Assembly: GCF_014841135.1 (NCBI RefSeq)
Contig: NZ_JACYTN010000002.1
Location: 434,001 to 498,000, forward strand
From: Paenibacillus arenosi
GTDB lineage: Bacteria > Bacillota > Bacilli > Paenibacillales > Paenibacillaceae
Length of the DNA stretch: 64,000 bases
Direction: 5' to 3'
Positions 7,300 through 16,053 of the stretch are shown here, in pieces. Both the position numbers and the translations under genes were made by a program. Positions within the stretch are counted from its first letter, which is position 1; every line of letters begins with the position of its first letter. Below the pieces are notes generated by a model, which saw only the letters and a program-made list of their open reading frames with translations, had not been told where the DNA came from and searched no databases.

Positions 7300-9033
7300 T
7301 TATTTTTGTGTGTTACGCATTTTTGTACGGTCTTTTGGTTTGTTTAAGCTTGGTCGATCCTTGTTGTTGAGCACAGGCTGACGAACAAAAATATTGAACA
7401 TCGCTTTTGCATTAAATGGTATAAACGGCCACAGATAAGACGAGTTATACGAGCGGTGCAAAGTTAATAGGATAACATATAGTGTAATCCCAATTATTAA
7501 ACCATGTACCTTGAAGAACGCAACGGCAACAAGCAAAATTAGCCTGACCATTCGATTAGCTAATGCCAGCTCATAACTCGGCGTCGCAAACATCCCTACC
7601 GCAGCAAACGCCATATAGAGTATGACTTCATACACGAAAACGCCTGTCTTGACAGCTATTTCCCCTAGCAGTATCGCAGCAACCAAAGTCATCGCTGTCG
7701 CTAACGGAGTAGGCGTATGAATGGAAGCCATCCTCATTAGGTCAACCCCAAATTCCGCAAGAATAAACTGCAGCAGAAGAGGAAGCTTACCTGTCTCTTG
7801 TGGTCCAAGTATTTGGAGATAAGCCGGCTTCAAGCCTGGTTCCATAACTAACAGCAACCAAATCGGAAGCAGGAACAATGATGCAAATATACCCAAAAAT
7901 CGAATCCAGCGCAAGTAGGTACCCATAAAAGCCGTCTGGCGATTTTCTTCTGCGTGCTGACAAAGATCAAAAAACGTCGTAGGCATGAGCATAACAGATG
8001 GAGAAGTATCCACCAGAATGGCCACACTTCCGTCCAATAGATGATCGGCAACGACATCAGGCCGTTCAGAATACCGAACAAGCGGATATGGATTCCATCC
8101 CTTCTTAATAATTGCCTCCTCCAGCTGTTTATCAGCTAACGGAAGTCCGTAAATATCCACTGCCTGTATTTTTTTTCGTATCGACTCCACAAGTCGGATG
8201 TCCGCTATATCATCGATATAAAGAATAGACACATCGGTTTGTGTTCGACGCCCGACTTGCATAATTTCTACCTTCAGTCCTGGATCACGAACTCTGCGAC
8301 GTACAAGGGCCACATTTGTAAGCAACGTCTCATTAAATCCATCTCTAGCCCCTCGTACCACCTTTTCCAAAGAAGGCTCTTCTGGTCCACGCGCTGGATA
8401 ATTACGAGTATCTAGCACAATAGAAGTAGATTCCTGCTCTATGTAGAACACACTGTAGCCTTGGAATACTTTATTTATTGTCTGGCTCATCGAAGTCATA
8501 AGCTCAACTTGAATATGCGGAATGTAAAGGTCAAAAAAAGCTTTAAGTGCATCAGCACTTATTTGCTTTTTATCCAACATGCTCAACCGCGCCAATATAA
8601 TATCCATAATATTGTCTTTTGCAAATCCAGATACAAAGAAATAACCGACTTTACGTCCTGCAAATGTCATTTCACGGAAAACGAGATCGAATGATTCGCC
8701 TAGTCCAGAGACATCCTTTAACGTTCCTTTGACCTCTTCAATATCAGTCGGAATCTTATCATCGCCTTGCCAATATTGCACCGATTCCTCCAAACTGTTG
8801 GAATACTCTTGCTTGCGCTTCCTTGCATGCTCCGGACTCTCCTCTCCAACTGGACTGCCGGCAGTTCGATCTGGAATTTGATTGGATGCATGATGCTCAT
8901 TTTGATTTGATGCCTGTTCCTGATCACCCTGTTGTTCAGGAGGTTCTGACACTTTTCCATCTTCAGCATGTGATGAAATTTGATCGTCTACGCCTGTATC
9001 TTCTTTTTGGTCTGTATCACGTGTATCAGTCAC
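7300..9033 (-). CDS. spoVAF: GerA/SpoVAF-family spore germination membrane protein
   Basis: GerA-type proteins are A subunits of nutrient germinant receptors; SpoVAF is the paralogue encoded beside lysA in Bacillus. The 577-residue protein starts with about 75 hydrophilic, Gln/Glu/Asp-rich residues. A soluble GerA domain follows (ARLSMLDKKQIS..., DGSVAILVDTSPSVMLMPTTFFD), then five or so membrane segments from about residue 375 (RWIRFLGIFASLFLLPIWLLL onwards). The start is GTG behind AAGGAGGG. A CATACTA-type -10 box at 9106-9100 would suit sigma-G/F, but I see no good -35. The symbol rests on synteny; the other spoVA genes are not adjacent. Confidence 0.85.
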   Translation of the reverse strand: MTDTRDTDQKEDTGVDDQISSHAEDGKVSEPPEQQGDQEQASNQNEHHASNQIPDRTAGSPVGEESPEHARKRKQEYSNSLEESVQYWQGDDKIPTDIEEVKGTLKDVSGLGESFDLVFREMTFAGRKVGYFFVSGFAKDNIMDIILARLSMLDKKQISADALKAFFDLYIPHIQVELMTSMSQTINKVFQGYSVFYIEQESTSIVLDTRNYPARGPEEPSLEKVVRGARDGFNETLLTNVALVRRRVRDPGLKVEIMQVGRRTQTDVSILYIDDIADIRLVESIRKKIQAVDIYGLPLADKQLEEAIIKKGWNPYPLVRYSERPDVVADHLLDGSVAILVDTSPSVMLMPTTFFDLCQHAEENRQTAFMGTYLRWIRFLGIFASLFLLPIWLLLVMEPGLKPAYLQILGPQETGKLPLLLQFILAEFGVDLMRMASIHTPTPLATAMTLVAAILLGEIAVKTGVFVYEVILYMAFAAVGMFATPSYELALANRMVRLILLVAVAFFKVHGLIIGITLYVILLTLHRSYNSSYLWPFIPFNAKAMFNIFVRQPVLNNKDRPSLNKPKDRTKMRNTQK

Positions 9034-9161
9034 CGTATTCCCTCCTTCTTGCCTTCAATTTCACATTTATCTAGATCGATATCTAGCTGGGACATTCCTT
9101 AGTATGGAACAGAAGGAAGAAGTTCATGAATGTATGCTGCAATAATTAAATCGGGCTTCAC

Positions 9162-9207
9162 AAAAAACAACAGCCGCTCTTCCCGTTGATGGAAAAAAGC
9201 GGCTGCT
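9162..9207 (-). terminator. Terminator of the spoIIA/sigF operon
   Basis: Minus-strand CAGCCGCT and AGCGGCTG form the outer stem, with an inner TTTCC/GGGAA pairing. TTGTTTTTTG follows. It lies about 57 bases downstream of the sigF stop. Confidence 0.85.
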
Positions 9208-9262
9208 AATTAGCGTAGATCGTTCAATTGATCAACTTTTTGAAACTTGTATCTTGTAACCA

Positions 9263-10018
9263 TCATTGCGCGATTTGCGACTTAATGGTCTGCAATATTT
9301 TTTTCTCTAGTCTTGACACCTGTACTTGAGAAATACCAAGACGACTCGCCACCTCAGACTGCGTCTGATCGCGGAAGTACCTCAAATACACGATGAGTCG
9401 TTCCCGCTCATTTAACCCCTCAATCGCCTCGTTAAGAGCCAGCTTATCAAACCATTTCTCTTGTGATTCATCCGCGATCTGGTCCATTAATGTTATCGGG
9501 TCGCCATCATTCTCGAATACCGTCTCATGGATAGAGGTCGGTGGTTTGTTCGCCTCCTGAGCAAAAACAACATCTTCCGGCGAAACACCGAGCTCTTCCG
9601 CTACTTCCTTAATCGTCGGGAGTCTATTCAACCTCTTGGACAGCTCGTCCTTCGTCTTACGGACTTTGTTGGCCATTTCTTTGAGGGAACGGCTGACCTT
9701 AAGGGTTCCGTCATCACGCAAAAAGCGTTGAATTTCCCCAATAATCATCGGTACAGCATAAGTTGAGAATTTCACGTCATAAGAGAGATCGAACTTATCG
9801 ACTGACTTTAACAATCCAATGCATCCGATCTGGAACAAATCTTCAGGCTCATATCCACGGTTCATAAAACGCTGCACGACAGACCATACGAGCCGAATAT
9901 TACAATTTACCAACGTCTCACGAGCCAGGCTATCACCAGATTGGCTGAGCGCAATGAGACGTTTTACTTCTGCATCTTCTAAGTAGCCGGGTGATGATTG
10001 TCTCATATCGGCCTCCAT
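9263..10018 (-). CDS. sigF: RNA polymerase sigma-F factor, first forespore sigma
   Basis: Directs early forespore transcription and is held inactive by SpoIIAB until septation. It shows the sigma-70 region 2 core (NIRLVWSVVQRFMNRGYEPEDLFQ, then GLLKSVDKFDL), region 3 and region 4 (SEVASRLGISQVQVSRLEKK). About 251 residues, close to the Bacillus subtilis length. Two starts are possible: ATG 10018 (MEADMRQ), aligning best with known SigF N-termini, or ATG 10006, which has the better GGAGG spacing. Third gene of spoIIAA-spoIIAB-sigF, 10 bases after spoIIAB. Confidence 0.97.
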   Translation of the reverse strand: MEADMRQSSPGYLEDAEVKRLIALSQSGDSLARETLVNCNIRLVWSVVQRFMNRGYEPEDLFQIGCIGLLKSVDKFDLSYDVKFSTYAVPMIIGEIQRFLRDDGTLKVSRSLKEMANKVRKTKDELSKRLNRLPTIKEVAEELGVSPEDVVFAQEANKPPTSIHETVFENDGDPITLMDQIADESQEKWFDKLALNEAIEGLNERERLIVYLRYFRDQTQSEVASRLGISQVQVSRLEKKILQTIKSQIAQ

Positions 10019-10028
10019 TGCCTCAACC

Positions 10029-10493
10029 CTAGTTATAGAGCGCTTTTTTGGATTCAATCCGCTTTTTCATGCGGATCGTTGTTCCTGCGCCGGGTTCGCT
10101 ATTCACTTCAAATTCGTCCATAAAATTCTCCATAATGGTAAAGCCCATGCCTGAACGTTCCATGTCAGGTTTGGATGTATACAGCGGCTGACGAGCCATC
10201 TCCAAGTCTTCGATTCCATTGCCTTCATCCGAAACGTAAATCGTTACTTCTTCCCCTACGATTTCAGCAGAAATCGTTACGACTCCGCTTGGATTGTTAT
10301 CGTATCCATGAATGATGGAATTCGTAACCGCTTCCGAGATTACCGTTTTCAAATCTGTTAACTCGTCCATGGTAGGGTCCAACTGAGATACAAATGCCGC
10401 AACCGTAACTCGGGCAAACGCTTCATTCTCAGACCGGCTGGCAAATTGCAGTTTCATATGATTCGTGTGATTCTTGTTAGTCCGATCATTCAT
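10029..10493 (-). CDS. spoIIAB: Anti-sigma-F factor and serine kinase
   Basis: Binds sigma-F and phosphorylates SpoIIAA using ATP. The GHKL ATPase motifs are clear: [11 protein letters not shown] (N box), DEGNGIEDL (G1) and [15 protein letters not shown] (G2). The 154-residue protein starts at ATG 10493 behind GGAGGTC and overlaps the spoIIAA stop by four bases (ATGA), indicating translational coupling and balanced stoichiometry. A later ATG (MKLQFAS) would give a more Bacillus-like N-terminus but has no better site. Confidence 0.97.
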   Translation of the reverse strand: MNDRTNKNHTNHMKLQFASRSENEAFARVTVAAFVSQLDPTMDELTDLKTVISEAVTNSIIHGYDNNPSGVVTISAEIVGEEVTIYVSDEGNGIEDLEMARQPLYTSKPDMERSGMGFTIMENFMDEFEVNSEPGAGTTIRMKKRIESKKALYN

Positions 10494-10843
10494 GATACGA
10501 CCTCCAGACCAGTAAGTGCTGTGTGCTCACTATCATAAACGTTCATAATCTTAAACAAGCCAGACAGTTCAAACAGTCGGCGAACAGCAGGGTTCATATC
10601 ACAAACGACCATTTTCCCACCTTTACCTTTAAGCAACTTGTAGCGTCCTAATATGACACCAAGTCCGGAACTATCCATAAAGGAAAGCTCTTTCAAACTA
10701 AGTACAACATGGTTGATCTGACCACGTTGAATCGCTTCGTCCAATTGAACACGCACCAACTCTGCAGTATGATGATCCAATTCTCCTTTTAGCCGAGTAA
10801 TTAGAACATTACGTTGATGCTCCAGCTCTACATGCAAATTCAT
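10490..10843 (-). CDS. spoIIAA: Anti-sigma-F factor antagonist
   Basis: STAS-domain protein that frees sigma-F by binding SpoIIAB; dephosphorylated by SpoIIE in the forespore. The conserved phosphorylation motif [14 protein letters not shown] places the target Ser at residue 58, the same number as in Bacillus subtilis. GELDHHTAE near residue 20 and [12 protein letters not shown] near the C-terminus are also typical. The ATG at 10843 with GGGAGGAG is chosen over an ATG seven codons upstream, giving 117 residues. First gene of the sigma-F operon, with a sigma-H-like promoter just upstream. Confidence 0.97.
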   Translation of the reverse strand: MNLHVELEHQRNVLITRLKGELDHHTAELVRVQLDEAIQRGQINHVVLSLKELSFMDSSGLGVILGRYKLLKGKGGKMVVCDMNPAVRRLFELSGLFKIMNVYDSEHTALTGLEVVS

Positions 10844-10872
10844 GCTTTCACTCTCCTCCCACATTGCCGAAC

Positions 10873-10902
10873 CTTTTCGTTGCCGAAACCTCTAATTCCT
10901 GC
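10873..10902 (-). promoter_or_regulatory. Candidate sigma-H promoter of spoIIAA
   Basis: On the minus strand GCAGGAATT (10902-10894) matches the sigma-H -35 RNAGGAWWW. After a 12-base spacer AACGAAAAG (10881-10873) resembles the -10 RNNGAATWW with one departure. It lies between dacF and spoIIAA, about 30 bases before the start codon. Sigma-H control of spoIIA is established in Bacillus subtilis. Confidence 0.65.
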
Positions 10903-10928
10903 CCGGTGACAAAACTAGAACTTCCCCA

Positions 10929-12194
10929 TCAATCATTGACAAAAAACAACTTAGAAGTCGCCCGTTTGAGTAGGGTCCACCAGCCAGCTTTCGCAATATC
11001 ACGGTCTGATTCGACAGGAATTTCACGAATGACTTGTTCTCCCTGATAGACGACAATTTTCCCAATCGATTGTCCTTTAGCAATTGGAGCAGATAAAGAT
11101 TCTGGTGCAGACAATTCAAAGCGAACTTTATCTTTGCTAGCTCCTTTTTTAAGAAGAAGATGATAAGGTTGCTCTGCCTTCAACTCCAGTTTGGACTGCA
11201 TACCCTTCTCAATTTGAACTTCACCGATCCGATCCCCTTTTTTAAGAAGAGGAACATTCATATATTGAGCAAATGCATAATCGAACATTTGTGTCACTTC
11301 TGCATTTCTTGTTTTCGTATTTGGCTCGCCTAGCACGACAGCAACAACACGTAAATTATCCCGCTTCGCAGTTGCAGACAAGCAATATTTAGCCTCTGAT
11401 GTATATCCTGTCTTCAATCCGTCAGCACCGCTGTAGAACCGAACAAGCTTGTTGGTATTAACAAGCCAAAACTTCTTATCTGTATGCTGCCGTAAGTAAT
11501 CCTCGTAGGCTCCTGTAAACTTCGTTACTTCAGGATATTTCAGCAGCTCACGAGACATAATCGCAATATCATGCGCTGACGTATAGTGATTGTTAGCCGG
11601 CAGGCCATTGCAATTTACGAAGTTAGTATTGTTCATCCCAAGCTTCTTTGCCTTCTCGTTCATGAGCTGTACAAAGGCTTGCTCAGAGCCTGCTATCTTC
11701 TCAGCAATCGCTACCGAAGCATCATTTCCAGAAGCCATTGCGACTCCTTTAAGCATATCGCGTACACTCATTTCTTCACCAGGTTCCAAAAAGATTTGGG
11801 ACCCACCCATAGAAGCGGCATATTCACTCGTCGAAACTTTATCGTCCCATTTTATTTTTCCGTCCTGTATAGCTTCCATAGCAAGCAGCATCGTCATAAT
11901 CTTTGTAATGCTTGCAGGAGGCAGGCGATCATTGCTGTTTTTTTCATAAATGATAGTTCCCGTATCTGCATCCATAAGCACTGCAGAACGAGCACTTGAT
12001 GCAAGCTGTACCGTATCTGTATTTGTTGTTGAAACTTCCGTAACTGTCCTTCTATCTGCTGCTTGATCCGTACTTGTATTCATATTGTCAGGCGGCAGAT
12101 CAAGTCCATACACTGCTGATGATCCTGTCAGCATCAATGCCCCACACAATGTGATACAGACAAAGAGCTGCATCGTTCGGCTTTTACGACTCAA
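10929..12194 (-). CDS. dacF: D-alanyl-D-alanine carboxypeptidase (low-molecular-weight penicillin-binding protein)
   Basis: Removes the terminal D-Ala from peptidoglycan stem peptides; DacF sets cross-linking in spore cortex. An N-terminal signal segment (about residues 8-30) is followed by the three penicillin-binding motifs: SITK at 95-98, SGN at 156-158 and KTG at 262-264. The C-terminal part (from about 315) is the beta-rich PBP5 C domain, ending in an amphipathic tail (WWTLLKRATSKLFF) suited to membrane attachment. Length 421. It lies directly upstream of spoIIAA, as in Bacillus, but a separate promoter lies between them. Confidence 0.95.
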   Translation of the reverse strand: MSRKSRTMQLFVCITLCGALMLTGSSAVYGLDLPPDNMNTSTDQAADRRTVTEVSTTNTDTVQLASSARSAVLMDADTGTIIYEKNSNDRLPPASITKIMTMLLAMEAIQDGKIKWDDKVSTSEYAASMGGSQIFLEPGEEMSVRDMLKGVAMASGNDASVAIAEKIAGSEQAFVQLMNEKAKKLGMNNTNFVNCNGLPANNHYTSAHDIAIMSRELLKYPEVTKFTGAYEDYLRQHTDKKFWLVNTNKLVRFYSGADGLKTGYTSEAKYCLSATAKRDNLRVVAVVLGEPNTKTRNAEVTQMFDYAFAQYMNVPLLKKGDRIGEVQIEKGMQSKLELKAEQPYHLLLKKGASKDKVRFELSAPESLSAPIAKGQSIGKIVVYQGEQVIREIPVESDRDIAKAGWWTLLKRATSKLFFVND

Positions 12195-12364
12195 GTCGTT
12201 CCCTCCTCATTGATTGTATCCACTCTTAACTCTCTGAAAATGCATAAGATTACGTATATGTACATTCTCGCAAAGCGAACAACTGTCGTTTATAGTAATC
12301 ACGAATGCATAAGAGAAAAAGAATGCCTTTTCACATTGTCGACCTCTTGCACCTAAAATATTCC

Positions 12365-12413
12365 ACACATAAAAAAAAGCACAGCACGCTTAACGCGCAA
12401 CTGTGCTTTCATT
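12365..12413 (-). terminator. Terminator after the hypothetical gene at 12419-12841
   Basis: Minus-strand AAAGCACAG pairs with CTGTGCTTT, extended by inner GCGCG/CGTGC pairing, and a TTTTTTTT run follows. It begins a few bases after the stop at 12419. Confidence 0.88.
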
Positions 12414-12418
12414 CCTAA

Positions 12419-12841
12419 TTATCTAGTTCTAGACGGTTTGTTTTTGCGAATAACACGAGTAAACTCCGAGTTGAGTACACGATGCGTAGGATTCAAGTTG
12501 CCTCCCGCTGTTTTACCAAAAACACCCAGAAGTGCACTGCGTCCCGTAATTTTGATTTCTACCTCGAACTGTAACACGTTACGGTTTAAGTTAACGGAGA
12601 GAAAATCAGATGTACCCGGAGAAAGGGTTACCGAGTCTCTCGTGATTAACTTTTTCTTACCGTTTAGCTTAAACACAGACACCTCAGCTTTAACTTGGCC
12701 AGTACCGTTATTCAGTACTTTTGCAATGACAGTGGCAGAACGGTTATTCGCTGCATTTTCTAGTGGACCTGTAGAAAATGTTCTAGTGTTAGAAGTAGTA
12801 GTAGTAGCTCCTGCAGTCTCACTATTACTGCTGAATCCCAT
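12419..12841 (-). CDS. Hypothetical protein with Ser/Thr-rich N-terminus and a beta-rich domain
   Basis: The ATG at 12841 (MGFSSNSETAGATTTT) has the good site AAAAGGAG and gives 140 residues; the open frame reaches 57 codons further but without a convincing start. About 30 Ser/Thr/Ala/Asn-rich residues precede an alternating hydrophobic/polar region (SATVIAKVLNNGTGQVKAEV, FEVEIKITGRS). This looks like a single immunoglobulin- or sandwich-like domain. The C-terminus is basic (RKNKPSRTR). There is no signal peptide. I do not recognise the family; spore-surface proteins can look similar, but that is only a guess. Confidence 0.7.
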   Translation of the reverse strand: MGFSSNSETAGATTTTSNTRTFSTGPLENAANNRSATVIAKVLNNGTGQVKAEVSVFKLNGKKKLITRDSVTLSPGTSDFLSVNLNRNVLQFEVEIKITGRSALLGVFGKTAGGNLNPTHRVLNSEFTRVIRKNKPSRTR

Positions 12842-12896
12842 ATAAACAACTCCTTTTTGTTTTATCCCTCTATAAGATGCAGCGTCACTGTCTTTT

Positions 12897-12928
12897 GAAA
12901 GGTACATTCGTCGAAAGGTACATTCACC
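12897..12928. repeat. Tandem direct repeat upstream of the hypothetical gene
   Basis: Two copies of GAAAGGTACATTC occur with a 16-base period (GAAAGGTACATTCGTC then GAAAGGTACATTCACC). They end about 56 bases upstream of the ATG at 12841. They could be paired protein-binding sites; no regulator is assigned. Confidence 0.5.
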
Positions 12929-13175
12929 TTTACTAGATATGCACAGATTCAAGGGTGTTTTAACGATTTTCACAAGATTAGCAGAGGATGATGCAGCAAC
13001 TTTGCAATGCATAATTATACATGCACTGTATTACGGTGAAGCGCTTTCTTTTTGCGAAACAAGACTTCTCATCCCCCTGTCAACGCCCCATATTATACTG
13101 AAATATACAGGTTCATAAAGATTTCTTTCATACTCATATAAAAAATTTCATTCACATAACTAGCCAGTTTATAAG
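12929..13175. other. Intergenic stretch without recognised content
   Basis: The divergent region between the hypothetical gene (12841, minus) and glutamate dehydrogenase (13303, plus) totals about 460 bases. Apart from the tandem repeat and the promoter at 13176-13203 I see no open frame with a ribosome binding site, no hairpin with a T-tract and no known RNA. Confidence 0.6.
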
Positions 13176-13203
13176 TTGACCGACCGCATATTTATGATAA
13201 AAT
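13176..13203 (+). promoter_or_regulatory. Candidate sigma-A promoter of glutamate dehydrogenase
   Basis: TTGACC (13176-13181), a 16-base spacer and TAAAAT (13198-13203). It lies 100 bases upstream of the ATG, leaving an untranslated leader of about 90 bases. Confidence 0.65.
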
Positions 13204-13302
13204 ACAAGAAAATATTTAGATAGTGCAAACGAGAGGACCTAATTTCAGGTACCCTTTCAAAAAACTTACACCATTGAAAAATAAACAATTTGGAGGAGAA
13301 CC

Positions 13303-14571
13303 ATGGCTATTACATCAACAGCAGTTAAGCAAGAAACATTGAATCCTTATGAGATTGTACAGAGGCAGATCGAAATTGCAGCATCACACTTGAATCTTCC
13401 TCAGCAAGAAATCGAATTTCTTAAACGTCCTATGCGTGTGCTCACTGTCAACTTTGCAGTTAAGATGGATGATGGTTCTGTAAAAGTCTTCGAAGGGTAC
13501 CGTTCGCAGCACAATGATGCAATTGGTCCAACAAAAGGCGGCATTCGTTTTCACCCAGATGTAACTCTTGATGAAGTAAAAGCTTTGTCGATGTGGATGA
13601 GCTTCAAATGTGGTGTTGTCAGCTTGCCATACGGCGGCGGTAAAGGCGGTGTCATCTGTAACCCTGCTGAGATGAGCAAAGGTGAACTAGAGCGTGTCAG
13701 CCGCGGATTTATGGAAGCAATTGCTGACTTCGTAGGTCCTGACAAAGATATTCCTGCTCCAGATGTGTATACGAATGCTCAAGTTATGGCATGGATGGTG
13801 GATACGTACAGCAAGAAGAAAGGCTCCTTCCAACCTGGCGTCATTACAGGTAAACCGATTATTCTTGGTGGATCAAAAGGACGTAATGAAGCTACGGCTC
13901 GCGGCTGCGTGTTTACGATTCTCGAAGCTCTTGAAGAATTAGGGAAGAAGCCTAACGAAGCAACTGTGGCTATTCAAGGTTACGGTAATGCAGGGCGTAT
14001 CGCTGCAGAATTGTTAACTGAGCTTGGCTTTACTATCGTGGCAGTTAGCGATTCGAAGGGTGCTATTTACAACCAGAACGGTCTAGACTTAGAAGCAGTT
14101 AATGCGTGTAAAGACGCAGGGTCATTGGCTAATTACGACAAAAAATATCAAATCAGTGCAGACAGCATTTTAGAGCTAGATGTCGATGTACTTATCCCTG
14201 CTGCATTGGAGAACGTGATTACCTCTGTGAATGCCGATAAGGTTAAAGCTAAAATTGTTGCTGAAGCAGCAAACGGACCTACAACTCCAGAAGCGGATAA
14301 AATTTTGAGTGATAAGGGAGTCTTGGTCATTCCAGATATCCTTGCGAATGCGGGCGGTGTAACCGTATCGTACTTTGAATGGGTACAAAACTTGATGAGC
14401 TTCTATTGGAGCGAAGAAGAAGTGAATGAGAAGCTTCAAGTGAAAATGGTAGATGCTTACCGCGAAGTTCGTTTCTTAGCTAAAGAGCATCAAACTGATC
14501 TTCGTACAGCTGCGTTTATGATTTCGATCAAACGTATCGCTGAAGCAATGCGCATTCGTGGTTGGGTGTAA
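13303..14571 (+). CDS. gudB: Glu/Leu/Phe/Val family dehydrogenase, probably NAD-dependent glutamate dehydrogenase
   Basis: Interconverts glutamate and 2-oxoglutarate plus ammonia, linking carbon and nitrogen metabolism. The 422-residue length fits the hexameric short family. Catalytic segments are present: GPTKGGIRFHP, SFKCGVVSLPYGGGKGG (Lys102 and Lys114) and PAPDVYT. The Rossmann dinucleotide motif is AIQGYGNAG near residue 230, and NAGGVTVSYFEWVQN lies near the C-terminus. GGAGGAGAACC precedes the ATG. It is monocistronic, on the plus strand, with a strong terminator. RocG is the alternative name; sequence alone does not separate them. Confidence 0.92.
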   Translation: MAITSTAVKQETLNPYEIVQRQIEIAASHLNLPQQEIEFLKRPMRVLTVNFAVKMDDGSVKVFEGYRSQHNDAIGPTKGGIRFHPDVTLDEVKALSMWMSFKCGVVSLPYGGGKGGVICNPAEMSKGELERVSRGFMEAIADFVGPDKDIPAPDVYTNAQVMAWMVDTYSKKKGSFQPGVITGKPIILGGSKGRNEATARGCVFTILEALEELGKKPNEATVAIQGYGNAGRIAAELLTELGFTIVAVSDSKGAIYNQNGLDLEAVNACKDAGSLANYDKKYQISADSILELDVDVLIPAALENVITSVNADKVKAKIVAEAANGPTTPEADKILSDKGVLVIPDILANAGGVTVSYFEWVQNLMSFYWSEEEVNEKLQVKMVDAYREVRFLAKEHQTDLRTAAFMISIKRIAEAMRIRGWV

Positions 14572-14587
14572 TAGATAGAACAACTAA

Positions 14588-14633
14588 GAAAGCTGCTTAT
14601 TCCCCCTAAAGGGAACGAGCAGCTTTTCTTGTA
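14588..14633. terminator. Bidirectional terminator between glutamate dehydrogenase and pdp
   Basis: AAAGCTGCT pairs with AGCAGCTTT, with an inner TTCCC/GGGAA stem. TTTTCTT follows on the plus strand and TTTCTT on the minus strand. It serves two convergent genes. Confidence 0.85.
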
Positions 14634-14658
14634 GTTACTTATTACATATTAAAATCAA

Positions 14659-15987
14659 TTATACAAAACGTTGTACGCCGTCCTTCGTTACAATTGCATA
14701 AACAAGCGGCTTCTCTTCAACTGGCTCAGCAGACAGCTGATAAGCTTGAATAATACGCTGTTTAGACTCTTCCACACGTGATTCATCATTCACATGTAGA
14801 ATCGCAAGCACATCACCCTTCTTCACTCCATCAGCTACTTTTTTACGTAGGTCAAGCCCTACAGCCAAGTCAATGACACTTTCCTTAGTCTCACGACCAG
14901 CACCTAATAGCATAGCTGCAATTCCAATGCTCTCTGCTTCAATGCTGGAGACGTAACCATCATTCTCAGCAAGCACTTCTATACGTTTAGCTGCGTGTGG
15001 AAGCTTAGCTGTGTCTTCAACCATAGCTACATCGCCACCTTGTGCCTGTACAAGCTGCTTCAAACGATCGAATGCAGAACCATCTGCAATCGTTTTTTCA
15101 AGAATTTCACGAGCCTCTTCTGTAGTGGATGCTTGTTTGCCAAGCACAACCATGTGAGACCCTAGAATCATAGACAATTCATGAAGATCTTCAGGGCCTT
15201 TACCGTGTAGTGTCGCAATTGCTTCCTCTACTTCAAGACCATTACCAATGAGATGTCCTAGCGGTTGATCCATATCAGAAATAATCGCTACCGTATCGCG
15301 GCCAACTTCTGTTCCGATATCTACCATCGCTTGTGCGAGTGCAATGGAATCGTCAAGCGTCTTCATAAATGCACCGCTACCTGTCTTAACATCAAGTACG
15401 ATCGCATCTGCACCCGCTGCAATCTTCTTACTCATTACAGAGCTTGCGATAAGCGGAATTGACTCTACCGTTGCGGTTACGTCACGCAAAGCATAGAGCT
15501 TCTTATCAGCTGGTGTGATGTTACCACTTTGTCCAATCAGCGATACGCCGATATCATTTACTTGGTTAATAAATGTTTCGCGCGGAAGCTCAACTTGGTA
15601 ACCTGCAATCGCTTCCAACTTATCTATAGTACCACCTGTATGTCCAAGCCCGCGTCCAGACATTTTCGCTACAGGAACCCCTGCCGCTGCGACCATCGGT
15701 GCAAGAATCAACGTTGTTTTGTCGCCTACACCGCCAGTGGAGTGCTTGTCTACTTTGACACCGGCAATTGGGCTCAAATCAATTTGATCGCCAGACTTCG
15801 CCATTTCCAGCGTTAATTGCGCTGTTTCTTTAGCGCTCATCCCTTGGAAGTAGATAGCCATTGCCCAAGCAGCTACTTGATAGTCAGGTACATTACCTTC
15901 ACTATATCCACGTACCATAAATGTGATTTCTTCTGGTGTAAGTTCCTTACCTTCACGCTTTTTCTGAATAATGTCAACTGCTCTCAT
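14659..15987 (-). CDS. pdp: Pyrimidine-nucleoside phosphorylase
   Basis: Phosphorolyses uridine, thymidine and deoxyuridine to the base and (deoxy)ribose 1-phosphate. The 442-residue protein carries the phosphate-binding [13 protein letters not shown] (around residues 79-91), [16 protein letters not shown], and [12 protein letters not shown]. The C-terminal domain contains the family's YAI-like end. GGAGGAG precedes the ATG. It is the third gene of drm-punA-pdp, 66 bases after punA, which makes a compact nucleoside-salvage operon feeding ribose phosphate into the pentose pathway. Confidence 0.95.
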   Translation of the reverse strand: MRAVDIIQKKREGKELTPEEITFMVRGYSEGNVPDYQVAAWAMAIYFQGMSAKETAQLTLEMAKSGDQIDLSPIAGVKVDKHSTGGVGDKTTLILAPMVAAAGVPVAKMSGRGLGHTGGTIDKLEAIAGYQVELPRETFINQVNDIGVSLIGQSGNITPADKKLYALRDVTATVESIPLIASSVMSKKIAAGADAIVLDVKTGSGAFMKTLDDSIALAQAMVDIGTEVGRDTVAIISDMDQPLGHLIGNGLEVEEAIATLHGKGPEDLHELSMILGSHMVVLGKQASTTEEAREILEKTIADGSAFDRLKQLVQAQGGDVAMVEDTAKLPHAAKRIEVLAENDGYVSSIEAESIGIAAMLLGAGRETKESVIDLAVGLDLRKKVADGVKKGDVLAILHVNDESRVEESKQRIIQAYQLSAEPVEEKPLVYAIVTKDGVQRFV

Positions 15988-16053
15988 GTTAACTCCTCCT
16001 ACCTGAAGTCATTCTTGTTGTTCGATTGTATTACTTGTATAGTAACCTGACAA

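Noticed and set aside
9068-9085. Near-palindrome of CTAGAT/ATATCTAG type upstream of the spoVAF-like gene
   Set aside because: The symmetry is imperfect and there is no second copy or known operator resemblance.
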